Source of the DNA: Candidatus Zhuqueibacterota bacterium
GTDB taxonomy: Bacteria > Zhuqueibacterota > Zhuqueibacteria > Oceanimicrobiales > Oceanimicrobiaceae
Reading direction: 5' to 3'
DNA length: 64,000 nucleotides
Assembly (NCBI GenBank): GCA_029262055.1
Contig: JAJDAD010000071.1
Span: forward strand, 62,001-126,000
Shown: one piece after another, positions 34,294 through 42,700 of the stretch
Layout of the letters: each line of letters begins with the position of its first letter
Numbering within the stretch: the stretch's first letter is position 1
The notes under the pieces: model-generated
Database searches by the model: none
Told to the model about the DNA's origin: nothing
What the model saw: the letters and a program-made list of their open reading frames with translations, nothing else
Position numbers and translations under genes: made by a program

Positions 34294-35676
34294 GTGAGTT
34301 TGACCAATGTCAAGATAGTGTTGATCGGCGCCGGCAGCGAGGAGTTCGGACCTGCCAGCATTCGCGATGTTCTTTTGAGTGACGCGCTCGCTGAATGTAA
34401 TTTGCACCTGGTTCTCATGGATGTCAGCGAAAGCGGCCTGAAGAGACATCAGGAGTACGCGGAAGAGGTTGCCGGCCGTCTGAGCAGAAAAGTGCAGATC
34501 TCCCATACAACCGGGTTGGAGACCGCGCTCAACGAAGCCGATTTTGTCATCACGTCAATTGAGTTGCGGCGCTACTTTTACTGGTCGCAGGATTTTCATA
34601 TCCCTCGAAAATACGGCTTCCGGCAGATTTACGGCGAGAACGGCGGTCCGGGTGGTTTGTTTCACGCGCTGCGCAACTATGCGCCAATGCTCGAGATCGC
34701 GCAAGCCGTGGTGCGCATCTGCCCCGGCGCCTGGATCTTGAATTACACCAATCCGTTGACAAAGATCTGTGAAATGCTCAGCAAGTGTACAGGCGCCAGG
34801 ATTATCGGTTTGTGCCACGGCGTAATGCAAGGTAAGCGCCAACTCGCCCGTTTACTCGATATGGAAGTTGGCGACTTACAAGCATACGCCAGCGGCCTCA
34901 ATCACTTCACCTGGTTTCACAGTATCCATGACCGGAAATCAGGCAAGGATCTTTATCCCCGGTTGCAGCAGATAGAAAGCAAAGCACATTGGCTGGCAGA
35001 GTGGGATGAGATTGCTTTGAGCCGGATGCTGTTTCGTGTTTTCGGTTTATACCCATCCCCGGGCGCCAATCATATCGGGGAGTACGTTCGCTGGGCTTCG
35101 GAATTCCTGGCGAGCAGCAAATTGCAGTATTTTTACGATCCAAAGGCGGGAGACCCCTGGCAAGAAAACACTCCGCCGACTTTCGTTTACAATTTGGATA
35201 GTAAGCCGACGTCGGGGCCCCTGAACCCGGCAGAGCCAATCGCAGCCATGTATCCGAAAAAACCCAAATACGACCGGGACAACCTGCAACCCTCTGGCGA
35301 GCTGGCCATCCCGATCATCGAAGGTCTGGCCTGCGGTAAAGAACACGAATTGGCGGCTGTCAATATTTCTAATAAAGGTGGTTATGTGCCGGGCCTGCCG
35401 GAAGAGGCCGTAGTCGAGGTCCCGGCAACAGTCGATGCCACCGGTTTGCATCCGATGAAGATGCCCGCTCTGCCGGAAGGCGCTCTCGCGCTACTGCGGA
35501 CGCAGGCGAGCATCCACAAGTTGCTGGTCGAGGCGTTTCAGGAGCGATCGCGAAATAAGCTGCTGCAGGCCTTACTGCTGGACCCGACGACAAAGTCCTA
35601 TCACAATAGCGTACATTTGCTCAACGAGATGTTTGCTCTGCAAAAAGAGGTTCTGCCGGAGCTAACATGGGACTAA
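34294..35676 (+). CDS. GH4 family glycosidase 1 (NAD+/metal-dependent, alpha-galactosidase/alpha-glucosidase-like)
   Basis: GH4 enzymes cleave glycosides by an NAD+-dependent redox-elimination mechanism with a divalent metal, in the cytoplasm. The 460-residue chain begins with a Rossmann loop VLIGAGSEEFGP (9-20). It also has GENGGPGGLFHALR (114-127), NYTNP (150-154) and the metal-binding C174 with His in GLCHG, plus GLNHFTWF with H204. C174 and a histidine near 203 match the metal ligands of Thermotoga AglA (family knowledge). Whether it acts on galactosides, glucosides or glucuronides cannot be told. It starts at GTG 34294, with GAGGAG upstream. It is about 40% similar by eye to the second GH4 at 38872. 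Confidence 0.92.
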   Translation: MSLTNVKIVLIGAGSEEFGPASIRDVLLSDALAECNLHLVLMDVSESGLKRHQEYAEEVAGRLSRKVQISHTTGLETALNEADFVITSIELRRYFYWSQDFHIPRKYGFRQIYGENGGPGGLFHALRNYAPMLEIAQAVVRICPGAWILNYTNPLTKICEMLSKCTGARIIGLCHGVMQGKRQLARLLDMEVGDLQAYASGLNHFTWFHSIHDRKSGKDLYPRLQQIESKAHWLAEWDEIALSRMLFRVFGLYPSPGANHIGEYVRWASEFLASSKLQYFYDPKAGDPWQENTPPTFVYNLDSKPTSGPLNPAEPIAAMYPKKPKYDRDNLQPSGELAIPIIEGLACGKEHELAAVNISNKGGYVPGLPEEAVVEVPATVDATGLHPMKMPALPEGALALLRTQASIHKLLVEAFQERSRNKLLQALLLDPTTKSYHNSVHLLNEMFALQKEVLPELTWD

Positions 35677-35757
35677 TACCAGACGGAAAAATAGCGCGCT
35701 CACTACAGGTTGTTTCTAACTTCGACATAGACGCTGGATAAGCCGGGGAGATACGAA

Positions 35758-37389
35758 ATGGAGCAAATCGGAAGCCTGTCACTGTTGGATCACGTTGTTT
35801 TTGTCGTGTACTTCGCGTTCTTGATCGGTATGAGTTGGCGGCTTGGCAGAGGGCAGCATGACCAGGCAGATTATTATGTCAGTGGCAGAAAAATGCCGTG
35901 GTGGGCCATCGGTATTTCGACCGCGGCTACGCAGACGTCGGCCATCGGCTTCATGTCCATTCCGGCATTTGTCGGCATGAAGCCCGGGGGCGGCATGAAG
36001 CTGCTGCAGGGAGAGTTCATTCTTCCGATAGCCATGATTTTTGTCATGGTGTTCCTGATTCCGTTCTTTCGCAAGCTGGAGCTGATCTCTGTCTATGAAT
36101 ATCTCGAGAAGAGGTTCGATCCCTCGGTAAAATACCTGATCTCCGCTGTCTTCCTGTTTAGCCGCGGGCTGGCGACGGCGGTTGGACTTTATGTGACTGC
36201 CATCGTTGTCTCGACGGTGTTCAAGACGCCGCTGTGGCTAACGATTCTGCTGATCGGCGGTATTACCCTGGTCTACGACACCATCGGTGGCATGAAGGCA
36301 GTCATCTACAGCGATGTCCTGCAACTCGGCGTATTGTTGATGGGAGCCGTTTTGATCATCGCCTATTCCGTTTCCGAGGTTGGGGGATACGGCATGTTTA
36401 AGGAAATCGTGTCTACGCAAATGGCTGACCGCCTGCAAATACTGGACTTCAAGCATCATGGCCTCGGAGATGGCGGGGAGTTTTCTTTTTGGCCGCAACT
36501 GATCGGCGGGTTTTTCCTGTTATCAGCCTACTACGGCACTGACCAAACCCAGGCCCAGCGCGGCTTAAGCGCCGCAACGTTGGCCGGCACCAAGAAGGCG
36601 CTCATCTTTAATGGTTTTTTCCGTTTTCCGTTGAGCTTGCTCTACGTTGCCATCGGCCTGGCCATCGGCGCCTACGCCGTTGAGCATGCACAGTTCGTCG
36701 AAACCGTTAACTCCATGGGCAAAGTCGATTACATGGTGCCGGTTTTCATCATGAACAACATACCGCACGGATTCAAGGCCCTCATATTTGTTGCAGTTCT
36801 GGCTGCTGCCATGTCCTCGCTTGACTCAGCGCTCAACTCGCTGAGTGCGGCCTCTATGGAAGATTTTGTGAATCCATTGGTCATCAAGAAAGGCAGGACC
36901 AAAAAGTCGTTCCTGTTCTGGGGTAAGGCCACCACCGTGCTCTGGGGCGCCATCATCACGGTGTTTGCCTACTACGTCGGAAATATTTCATCAACCGTCA
37001 TCGAGGCTGTGGGGATAGTCGGCTCAGCTTTCTACGGACCCATTTTGGCGGCGTTTCTCCTCGGTGTCTGTTTCAGGAAGGTGACCGCCAGGGGAGCGTT
37101 TGTAGGCATCGTTGCCGGGGTTCTCTTCAATCTGGTCTTGCATTTCTGGTTCCAGCAGATTTTTTGGTTCTGGTGGAATTGCTTCGGGTGTCTGGTCAGC
37201 GTTGCCGTTGGTCTCTTTGCCAGTCTGCTCGACCGCAATGCCGCCAACAAAGAAAACAGCGAATATATCATCTGGAACACCAACTTGCTGGCAGGAGAAA
37301 AGTCCTGGATGCCCGTCTACCTTGGCCTGGTCGGATATATGTTTTTCATGATTCTTGTATCATGGTTAATCCCGCTTATTTTTGAATAG
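35758..37389 (+). CDS. Sodium:solute symporter (SSS/SGLT family) 1
   Basis: This inner-membrane Na+-coupled transporter has 543 residues with about 13 to 14 hydrophobic segments. The family's N-terminal text DYYVSGRKMPWWAIGISTAATQTSAIGFMSIPAF is present, as is the inner repeat motif AAAMSSLDSALNSLSAASMEDF near residue 355, where the Na+ site lies. The C-terminus has extra helices like SGLT transporters. A sugar or sugar-acid substrate fits the adjacent GH4 genes. It starts with ATG 35758 after GGGGAG and forms a unit with the GH4 gene upstream (81-base gap). Confidence 0.9.
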   Translation: MEQIGSLSLLDHVVFVVYFAFLIGMSWRLGRGQHDQADYYVSGRKMPWWAIGISTAATQTSAIGFMSIPAFVGMKPGGGMKLLQGEFILPIAMIFVMVFLIPFFRKLELISVYEYLEKRFDPSVKYLISAVFLFSRGLATAVGLYVTAIVVSTVFKTPLWLTILLIGGITLVYDTIGGMKAVIYSDVLQLGVLLMGAVLIIAYSVSEVGGYGMFKEIVSTQMADRLQILDFKHHGLGDGGEFSFWPQLIGGFFLLSAYYGTDQTQAQRGLSAATLAGTKKALIFNGFFRFPLSLLYVAIGLAIGAYAVEHAQFVETVNSMGKVDYMVPVFIMNNIPHGFKALIFVAVLAAAMSSLDSALNSLSAASMEDFVNPLVIKKGRTKKSFLFWGKATTVLWGAIITVFAYYVGNISSTVIEAVGIVGSAFYGPILAAFLLGVCFRKVTARGAFVGIVAGVLFNLVLHFWFQQIFWFWWNCFGCLVSVAVGLFASLLDRNAANKENSEYIIWNTNLLAGEKSWMPVYLGLVGYMFFMILVSWLIPLIFE

Positions 37390-37473
37390 AATTATGAATA
37401 CAAATACTTATCTTGCCCGGGAAAATCAGGTGGCGGCAAGCCGGTCCGGCAGCACCTTTTGGAGTGCGCTGTC

Positions 37474-38775
37474 GTGCGCCCGGACTGCGAATCGAGCGAG
37501 AGTTGTAAGCCCGTGAAAGTGACAATGGTAATCCCGTCATACTGGTCCAGAGAAAGCACGGTTGGTCCCATGGCAGGAGATGCGGTTTATGATCACCCGA
37601 CGCCGCTGGATCATGAAGGAACCTTGCTCAGGACGCTGCAGAGCCTGAACGTACTCCAGGACAGTGATTTTCAGGTGGTGGTGATCGCGGCAGCGACTGC
37701 GACGGACATCGAGACCAGAGTCGAGGAGCAGGTCGCGGGCGTCATAAAATCCGTATCCGTTCAAGTCGATGTGTTCCTTTGGGGCGCAACTCAACTCAGG
37801 AAAGTATACGACTTGTTAGCGGCCGGTGGCAAGCAGGAGTATATCGATCTTCTGCAGCTTCGGGGGTATTCAAATATCCGGAATTTGTGTCTGTTCATCC
37901 CGCATATTCTGGAGTCGGACATGGCTCTGCTCATCGATGATGACGAGGTGTTTGAAGACCCGGCCTTCATGTCGAAGGCAAAGGAGTTCGTAGGTCAAAG
38001 GCACCAGGAAATGCGGGTCGATGCGGTAGCGGGTTTCTACCTGCAAGGGGATGGCGGCTATCGCGTACGGCGAGAGTCGCAACCGTGGATGCAGCACTGG
38101 GATCAATATGCGCAGATGAATGCAGGGTTCGAGCAGATTATTGCCACCGAGCCAAGGCTGAAAGAGACGCCGTTCGTTTTTGGCGGCAACATGGCCGTTC
38201 ATAAAAATCTCTTTACGGTGGTACCATTTGATCCAAACGTGCGGCGCGGCGAAGACATCGACTATTTGATAAACGCCAGGATGTTCGGCTTTCGATTTTT
38301 TCTTGATAATCAGCTTGCAATCAAGCATCTTCCACCAGGAAAAAGCTACCCCGTCTGGCGGCGTCTGCGCGAGGACATTTATCGCTTTGTCTACGAGCGC
38401 GCAAAGCTCAACAGCCAGGTCCAGGTTGAAGGTATGACCCGGGTTTATCCGGAAGATCTCGCACCATATCCCGGCGCTTTCTTGCAGGCAGATCTCGATA
38501 TGAAGATTGAGAGATCCTGCAAACTCCTGTCGGAAGAGTACCTGGCTGCAGGTGACTCGGAGGGGAGCGAAGAGGCGTTGCGCAACATAACGTTAGCGCG
38601 GACGGACGCCGTACCGAAGTTTGATGCGTTTCAGAATATGTGTAAGCTGCAGAAACGCTGGCAGCAGTTGCTGGCCTACACGGGCAGCGCTGAGATTCGT
38701 TCGCAAATACGTGAAGATTGTCGGGTGGGGGAGCCCGTGAATCCTGGTGTACCTATTGGGGCGAAGCAAGGATAG
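37474..38775 (+). CDS. GT-A fold glycosyltransferase-like protein
   Basis: I recognise a nucleotide-sugar transferase-like fold, not a defined family. Near the N-terminus lies VTMVIPSYW, typical of GT2-like starts. The region MALLIDDDEVFEDPAF carries a DDD/DxD-type metal motif, GGNMAVHKNLF resembles the acceptor loop, and RRGEDIDYLINARMFG gives the ED motif with a catalytic acidic residue. The C-terminal 130 residues are helical. There are no membrane helices or signal peptide, so it is cytoplasmic. The start is uncertain: GTG 37474 has GGAG nine bases upstream; TTG 37459 and GTG 37513 are alternatives. Its place between two GH4 genes and a symporter is odd for a biosynthetic enzyme; it may make a storage glycoside or have a non-GT role. 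Confidence 0.7.
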   Translation: MRPDCESSESCKPVKVTMVIPSYWSRESTVGPMAGDAVYDHPTPLDHEGTLLRTLQSLNVLQDSDFQVVVIAAATATDIETRVEEQVAGVIKSVSVQVDVFLWGATQLRKVYDLLAAGGKQEYIDLLQLRGYSNIRNLCLFIPHILESDMALLIDDDEVFEDPAFMSKAKEFVGQRHQEMRVDAVAGFYLQGDGGYRVRRESQPWMQHWDQYAQMNAGFEQIIATEPRLKETPFVFGGNMAVHKNLFTVVPFDPNVRRGEDIDYLINARMFGFRFFLDNQLAIKHLPPGKSYPVWRRLREDIYRFVYERAKLNSQVQVEGMTRVYPEDLAPYPGAFLQADLDMKIERSCKLLSEEYLAAGDSEGSEEALRNITLARTDAVPKFDAFQNMCKLQKRWQQLLAYTGSAEIRSQIREDCRVGEPVNPGVPIGAKQG

Positions 38776-38871
38776 CAGATTCACTGGTGTACAACATCCT
38801 TGAATAACGCACCCAGGTACTCCTGGGACTTAGAGTTTTTGTCAAAATAGCTTTAAACATGAGGAGAAACA

Positions 38872-40206
38872 ATGAGTCAGGATCACCCCAAAATAGTCCT
38901 AATCGGAGCCGGAAGTTCACAATTTGGTTATAGCACCGTTGGTGACATTGCACAAAGCAGCGTGCTTAATGACAGAAATGCTGAGATCGTCCTGCACGAC
39001 ATAAACCCGGTGACTTTAGAGAAAGTCGCCGATAACGTGCGACAGTTCATCGCGCGTGAGAGTTTGCCGTTTACCCTTTCGGCTACAACATCGCGTAAAG
39101 AGGCGCTGCATGGAGCTGATTTCTGCGTCATTTCCATCGAAGTCGGTGACCGGCTAAAACTGTGGGAGCAGGATTGGAAAATCCCACAGCAATATGGCAT
39201 GCGCCAGGTCTATGGCGAGAACGGCGGACCGGGTGGACTGTTTCACGCGCTCAGGATCATTCCGCCTATCCTGGAGATCTGTGACGACATTGCGCAGATT
39301 TGCCCGGACGCGTTTGTCTTTAACTTCAGCAACCCGATGAGCCGCATCTGTACCACTGTACACCGCAAGCTTAAGGATTTGAAATTTATAGGTCTGTGCC
39401 ACGAAATTGCTTCGCTCAACAAGCATCTGCCCGGAATTCTCGATACGCCGTACGACAGGCTGCAAGTCCGGGCGGGTGGGCTCAACCACTTCAGTGTATT
39501 GCTGCAGGCGGTCTACCGCGAGACCGGCAAAGACGCGTACCCGGATATTCTGAAGAATGCCCCGGCGTACTTTGAGTCGCTGACAAACTGGCTGCCGGAA
39601 GATTTGGAAAAACTGCGCACGAAACCGAGCCGGAGTACCTCGTGGAACGAGAGGGGCCTTTTCAAAACCATCCTGGAGAAGTTTTCGGTGCTGCCGATTA
39701 CGACCGACAGTCATTTTGGTGAATACCCGCAGTGGGCTTACGACGTTGTCGACCACGAAGGGATTCTGGAGTTTTTTGACCTGTACAAACAGTACGTCCT
39801 GCAATCCGATCCCGGGATCGAGATCAAGCTCACCGAACGTGTGGTACCGATCATCGACGGCATCCTCACCGATAGCGGATATGAAGAGGGCGCGGTCAAC
39901 GTGCCAAACAGGGGCCTGATTGCTGATTTTCCGGAGTTTATGGTTGTGGAGGTTCCGGCGACGGTAGACAAAGAAGGCGTGCACGGTCTCGCAATCGGTG
40001 AAATGCTGCCGGTTGGATTTACCGGCCTGCTCTACAATCAGGTAGCGATTCACTCCCTGGTTGCCGAGGCCGTTTTACAAGGTTCACGCGAGCTGGCTCT
40101 GCAAGCTTTGCTGGTGGATCCGATCGTAGACAAAGTAGGTGCTGCCGAGAAACTGTTGGACCACATGCTGGATTTGCAGAGCGACTACCTGGGCTATCTC
40201 AAGTGA
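38872..40206 (+). CDS. GH4 family glycosidase 2 (NAD+/metal-dependent)
   Basis: This is the second GH4 enzyme, with 444 residues. The Rossmann loop VLIGAGSSQFGY (9-20), GENGGPGGLFHALR (115-128), NFSNP (151-155), C176-H177 in GLCHE and GLNHF with H206 follow the same order as in GH4-1. Differences lie in the metal loop (CHE instead of CHG) and in the C-terminal half, so substrate preference probably differs. CHE versus CHG text is used to separate GH4 subgroups, but I cannot assign the substrate. A GAGGAG site precedes ATG 38872. A repeat element of about 140 bases follows the gene, so its transcript probably ends there. Confidence 0.92.
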   Translation: MSQDHPKIVLIGAGSSQFGYSTVGDIAQSSVLNDRNAEIVLHDINPVTLEKVADNVRQFIARESLPFTLSATTSRKEALHGADFCVISIEVGDRLKLWEQDWKIPQQYGMRQVYGENGGPGGLFHALRIIPPILEICDDIAQICPDAFVFNFSNPMSRICTTVHRKLKDLKFIGLCHEIASLNKHLPGILDTPYDRLQVRAGGLNHFSVLLQAVYRETGKDAYPDILKNAPAYFESLTNWLPEDLEKLRTKPSRSTSWNERGLFKTILEKFSVLPITTDSHFGEYPQWAYDVVDHEGILEFFDLYKQYVLQSDPGIEIKLTERVVPIIDGILTDSGYEEGAVNVPNRGLIADFPEFMVVEVPATVDKEGVHGLAIGEMLPVGFTGLLYNQVAIHSLVAEAVLQGSRELALQALLVDPIVDKVGAAEKLLDHMLDLQSDYLGYLK

Positions 40207-40344
40207 CCAGGTCTGCATTGGGCAGCTCCGGGTGTCTGAGGCTCCCGAAACATTGCCCGCAGGACCGCGCGGACTGGCGGCCGGGCAGGCTTGAGCAATC
40301 GCTGCGCATACTCAAGTAACTAACCTCTCTCACTTCGATTCGAG

Positions 40345-40484
40345 GTCATTCTGAGCGCGAAGTGACAGATTGTTCGGTCAAGAAGTCCATGGCAGCCGAA
40401 ATCTTCGAGTATCCGGGGAGACTCTTCGCACACGTTCGCTCCTTGGCGAATACACAGAATTCAGGACAGCGTGCTTAGAATGAC
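40345..40484. repeat. 140-bp MITE/REP-like element with inverted ends
   Basis: GTCATTCTGAGC (40345-40356) and GCTTAGAATGAC (40473-40484) are inverted ends matching at 11 of 12 bases. The inside has short inverted pieces around TTCGC/GCGAA and GGAGACTCTTCGC. The text resembles small 'tcattctgagc' palindromic repeats seen in many environmental bacterial genomes. No transposase gene is nearby. The 324-base gap between GH4-2 and GH97 holds nothing else I can support. Confidence 0.65.
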
Positions 40485-40530
40485 GTCTAAACAATTGTTT
40501 CGCAGGTAGACAGGGAAGCGGGAGATGTGA

Positions 40531-42675
40531 ATGAGTAACAAACTCAACCGCGTATGGAGAAAAGAAATGTACCCCCCTAATAACGGCAATAAAAGAAAAT
40601 CAGTTTCTACGCGTATCTTGCTGGTCGCGCTGTTGGCCTTTGGGCTGAGCAAATGTGCTGCCGGCCAGTCTCTGCAGGTCTCTTCGCCAAATGGCGTCTT
40701 ACGCGTGGTTTTCAGTCTCCAGGATGGCGCACCGCACTACAGCGTGACGCGGTTCGGTCACGAGATGATCAAGCCGTCGCGGCTGGGATTAGTATTACGG
40801 AATGCGCCGTCCTTCCGTGATGGTCTCAGGATCGTCGCCAGCGAGACCCGCAGCGTCGATGAGATCTGGACGCAACCATGGGGTGAGAAAAAAGACATCA
40901 GAGATCATCATAATGAACTGCGAATTGTTCTCGCCCGCACCGGAGCGCCAGCGGGGAAAATGACAGTTGTCTTTCGTGTGTTCGACGATGGCGTCGGTTT
41001 CAGGTACGAGGTTGCGGATCAGCCCGGGTTCAGCGAGTTTGAGATTATGGACGAGCTGACCGAGTTCGCTTTAACCGGCGACCACACGGCCTGGTGGATT
41101 GGTGGTTACTGGTGGAATCGCTACGAATACCTCTATCGGCAATCTCCTGTCAGCGTCATCGACACGGCATCCACTACGATCACCATGCAGACCGGCGACG
41201 GCCTGTACATCAGCATTCACGAGGCCGCGCTCACCGACTATGCCAGCATGACGCTGGCGCGAAAGGGCGAACACACCTTCGAAGCAGACCTTGTGCCCTG
41301 GTCCGATGGTGTGAAGGTCAAAACAGCCGCACCCATGAAGACGCCCTGGCGCACGATTCAGATCGCCGATACGCCGGGCGAACTGATCACTTCATATCTG
41401 GTTCTGAATTTGAATGAGCCGAACAAGCTGAGCGATGTCACGTGGATCAAGCCGGGCAAATATGTCGGCATTTGGTGGGAAATGCACTTGCAGACTTCTA
41501 CCTGGGCTTCCGGTGACAAGCACGGCGCCACGACCGCAAATACCAAGCGCTACATCGACTTTGCGGCTAAATGCGGTTTTGACGGCGTGCTGGTGGAGGG
41601 CTGGAACATCGGCTGGGATGGCGATTGGGTTGAGAACAGTGAATTGTTCAGTTTTACCAAGGCTTATGATGACTTCGACATCGAAGGCCTTTCGAAGTAT
41701 GCTGCGAAAAAAGGGGTGCGGCTCATCGGCCACAACGAGACCAGCGGCGGTATCGCCAACTACGAGCGTCAAATGAAGGACGGCTTCGATTTGTATCAAC
41801 GACTTGGTGTGCGCGCAGTCAAGACCGGGTATGTTTCACACGGACAGAACATCAAGCGTATCGATGAAAACGGAGTGGAGCAGCGTGAGTGGCAGCACGG
41901 ACAATACATGGTCAGGCACTACCGTAAAGCCGTTGAGGAAGCTGCCAGGCATCAAATCATGCTCGATGTGCACGAGTCGATACACGATACCGGCATTCGC
42001 CGCACATACCCGAACATGATGACACGCGAGGGAGCACGCGGACAGGAATACAACGCCTGGGCCAATGACGGTGGTAACCCACCGGATCACACGGTGGTTA
42101 TCCCGTTTACCCGCCTGCTTGCCAGTCCGATGGATTTTACCCCCGGTATTTTTGATTTGCTATTTGAGGAGGCCCGGCCGGACAACCGCGTACAGACAAC
42201 CCTGGCCAAGCAACTGGCGCTGTACGTTGTTATTTACAGCCCGTTGCACATGGCAGCCGACCTGCCCGAAAACTATGAGGCCCGGCCCGAACCGTTTCAG
42301 TTCATAATTGATGTGCCGACCGACTGGCAGGATACACAAGTCCTGCATGCCAGCATCGGCAATTACCTCACAATCGTCAGGAAGGATCGGAACAGCCAGG
42401 ACTGGTACCTGGGCAGCGTCACCGATGAGGCGGGCCGGGTTTTGCAGGCCCCGGTGTATTTCCTGCAGCCGAACATGAAATATGTGGCCGAGATCTACGG
42501 CGATGGGGCAAACGCTGACTGGCAGGGTAATCCTTATGACATGGAGATTACCAGGCAGTTGGTGGAAAATACCGGCAGTCTGACCCTGCGCCTCGCGCCG
42601 GGTGGCGGACAAGCCATTCGTTTCAGGCCGGCAACTGACGAGGATATTCAGAAATTGTCGCCTGCGGCGGACTAG
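40531..42675 (+). CDS. GH97 family alpha-glycosidase (SusB-like, exported)
   Basis: This 714-residue enzyme of glycoside hydrolase family 97 is probably periplasmic. A signal peptide lies at about residues 24-46 (ILLVALLAFGL, cleavage near AAGQ). Then come the N-terminal beta-sandwich (LRVVFSLQDGAPHYSV), the (beta/alpha)8 barrel (GIWWEMHLQTSTWA, GVLVEGWNIGW, IGHNETSGG, LDVHESIHDTG with E482, and MTREGARGQEYNAW with E506) and a C-terminal beta domain. The HE and GQE glutamates sit 24 residues apart like Glu508 and Glu532 of SusB, so an inverting, calcium-dependent alpha-glucosidase is more likely than a retaining alpha-galactosidase. ATG 40567 with GGAG upstream is an alternative start. Confidence 0.9.
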   Translation: MSNKLNRVWRKEMYPPNNGNKRKSVSTRILLVALLAFGLSKCAAGQSLQVSSPNGVLRVVFSLQDGAPHYSVTRFGHEMIKPSRLGLVLRNAPSFRDGLRIVASETRSVDEIWTQPWGEKKDIRDHHNELRIVLARTGAPAGKMTVVFRVFDDGVGFRYEVADQPGFSEFEIMDELTEFALTGDHTAWWIGGYWWNRYEYLYRQSPVSVIDTASTTITMQTGDGLYISIHEAALTDYASMTLARKGEHTFEADLVPWSDGVKVKTAAPMKTPWRTIQIADTPGELITSYLVLNLNEPNKLSDVTWIKPGKYVGIWWEMHLQTSTWASGDKHGATTANTKRYIDFAAKCGFDGVLVEGWNIGWDGDWVENSELFSFTKAYDDFDIEGLSKYAAKKGVRLIGHNETSGGIANYERQMKDGFDLYQRLGVRAVKTGYVSHGQNIKRIDENGVEQREWQHGQYMVRHYRKAVEEAARHQIMLDVHESIHDTGIRRTYPNMMTREGARGQEYNAWANDGGNPPDHTVVIPFTRLLASPMDFTPGIFDLLFEEARPDNRVQTTLAKQLALYVVIYSPLHMAADLPENYEARPEPFQFIIDVPTDWQDTQVLHASIGNYLTIVRKDRNSQDWYLGSVTDEAGRVLQAPVYFLQPNMKYVAEIYGDGANADWQGNPYDMEITRQLVENTGSLTLRLAPGGGQAIRFRPATDEDIQKLSPAAD

Positions 42676-42700
42676 GGCGATTACAAACTTTACTGAGATC

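Noticed and set aside
39154-40053. 299-codon open frame on the - strand inside GH4-2
   Set aside because: It lies antisense to a well-conserved enzyme with all motifs; its translation shows no recognisable domain, and long antisense frames are common in GC-rich genes.
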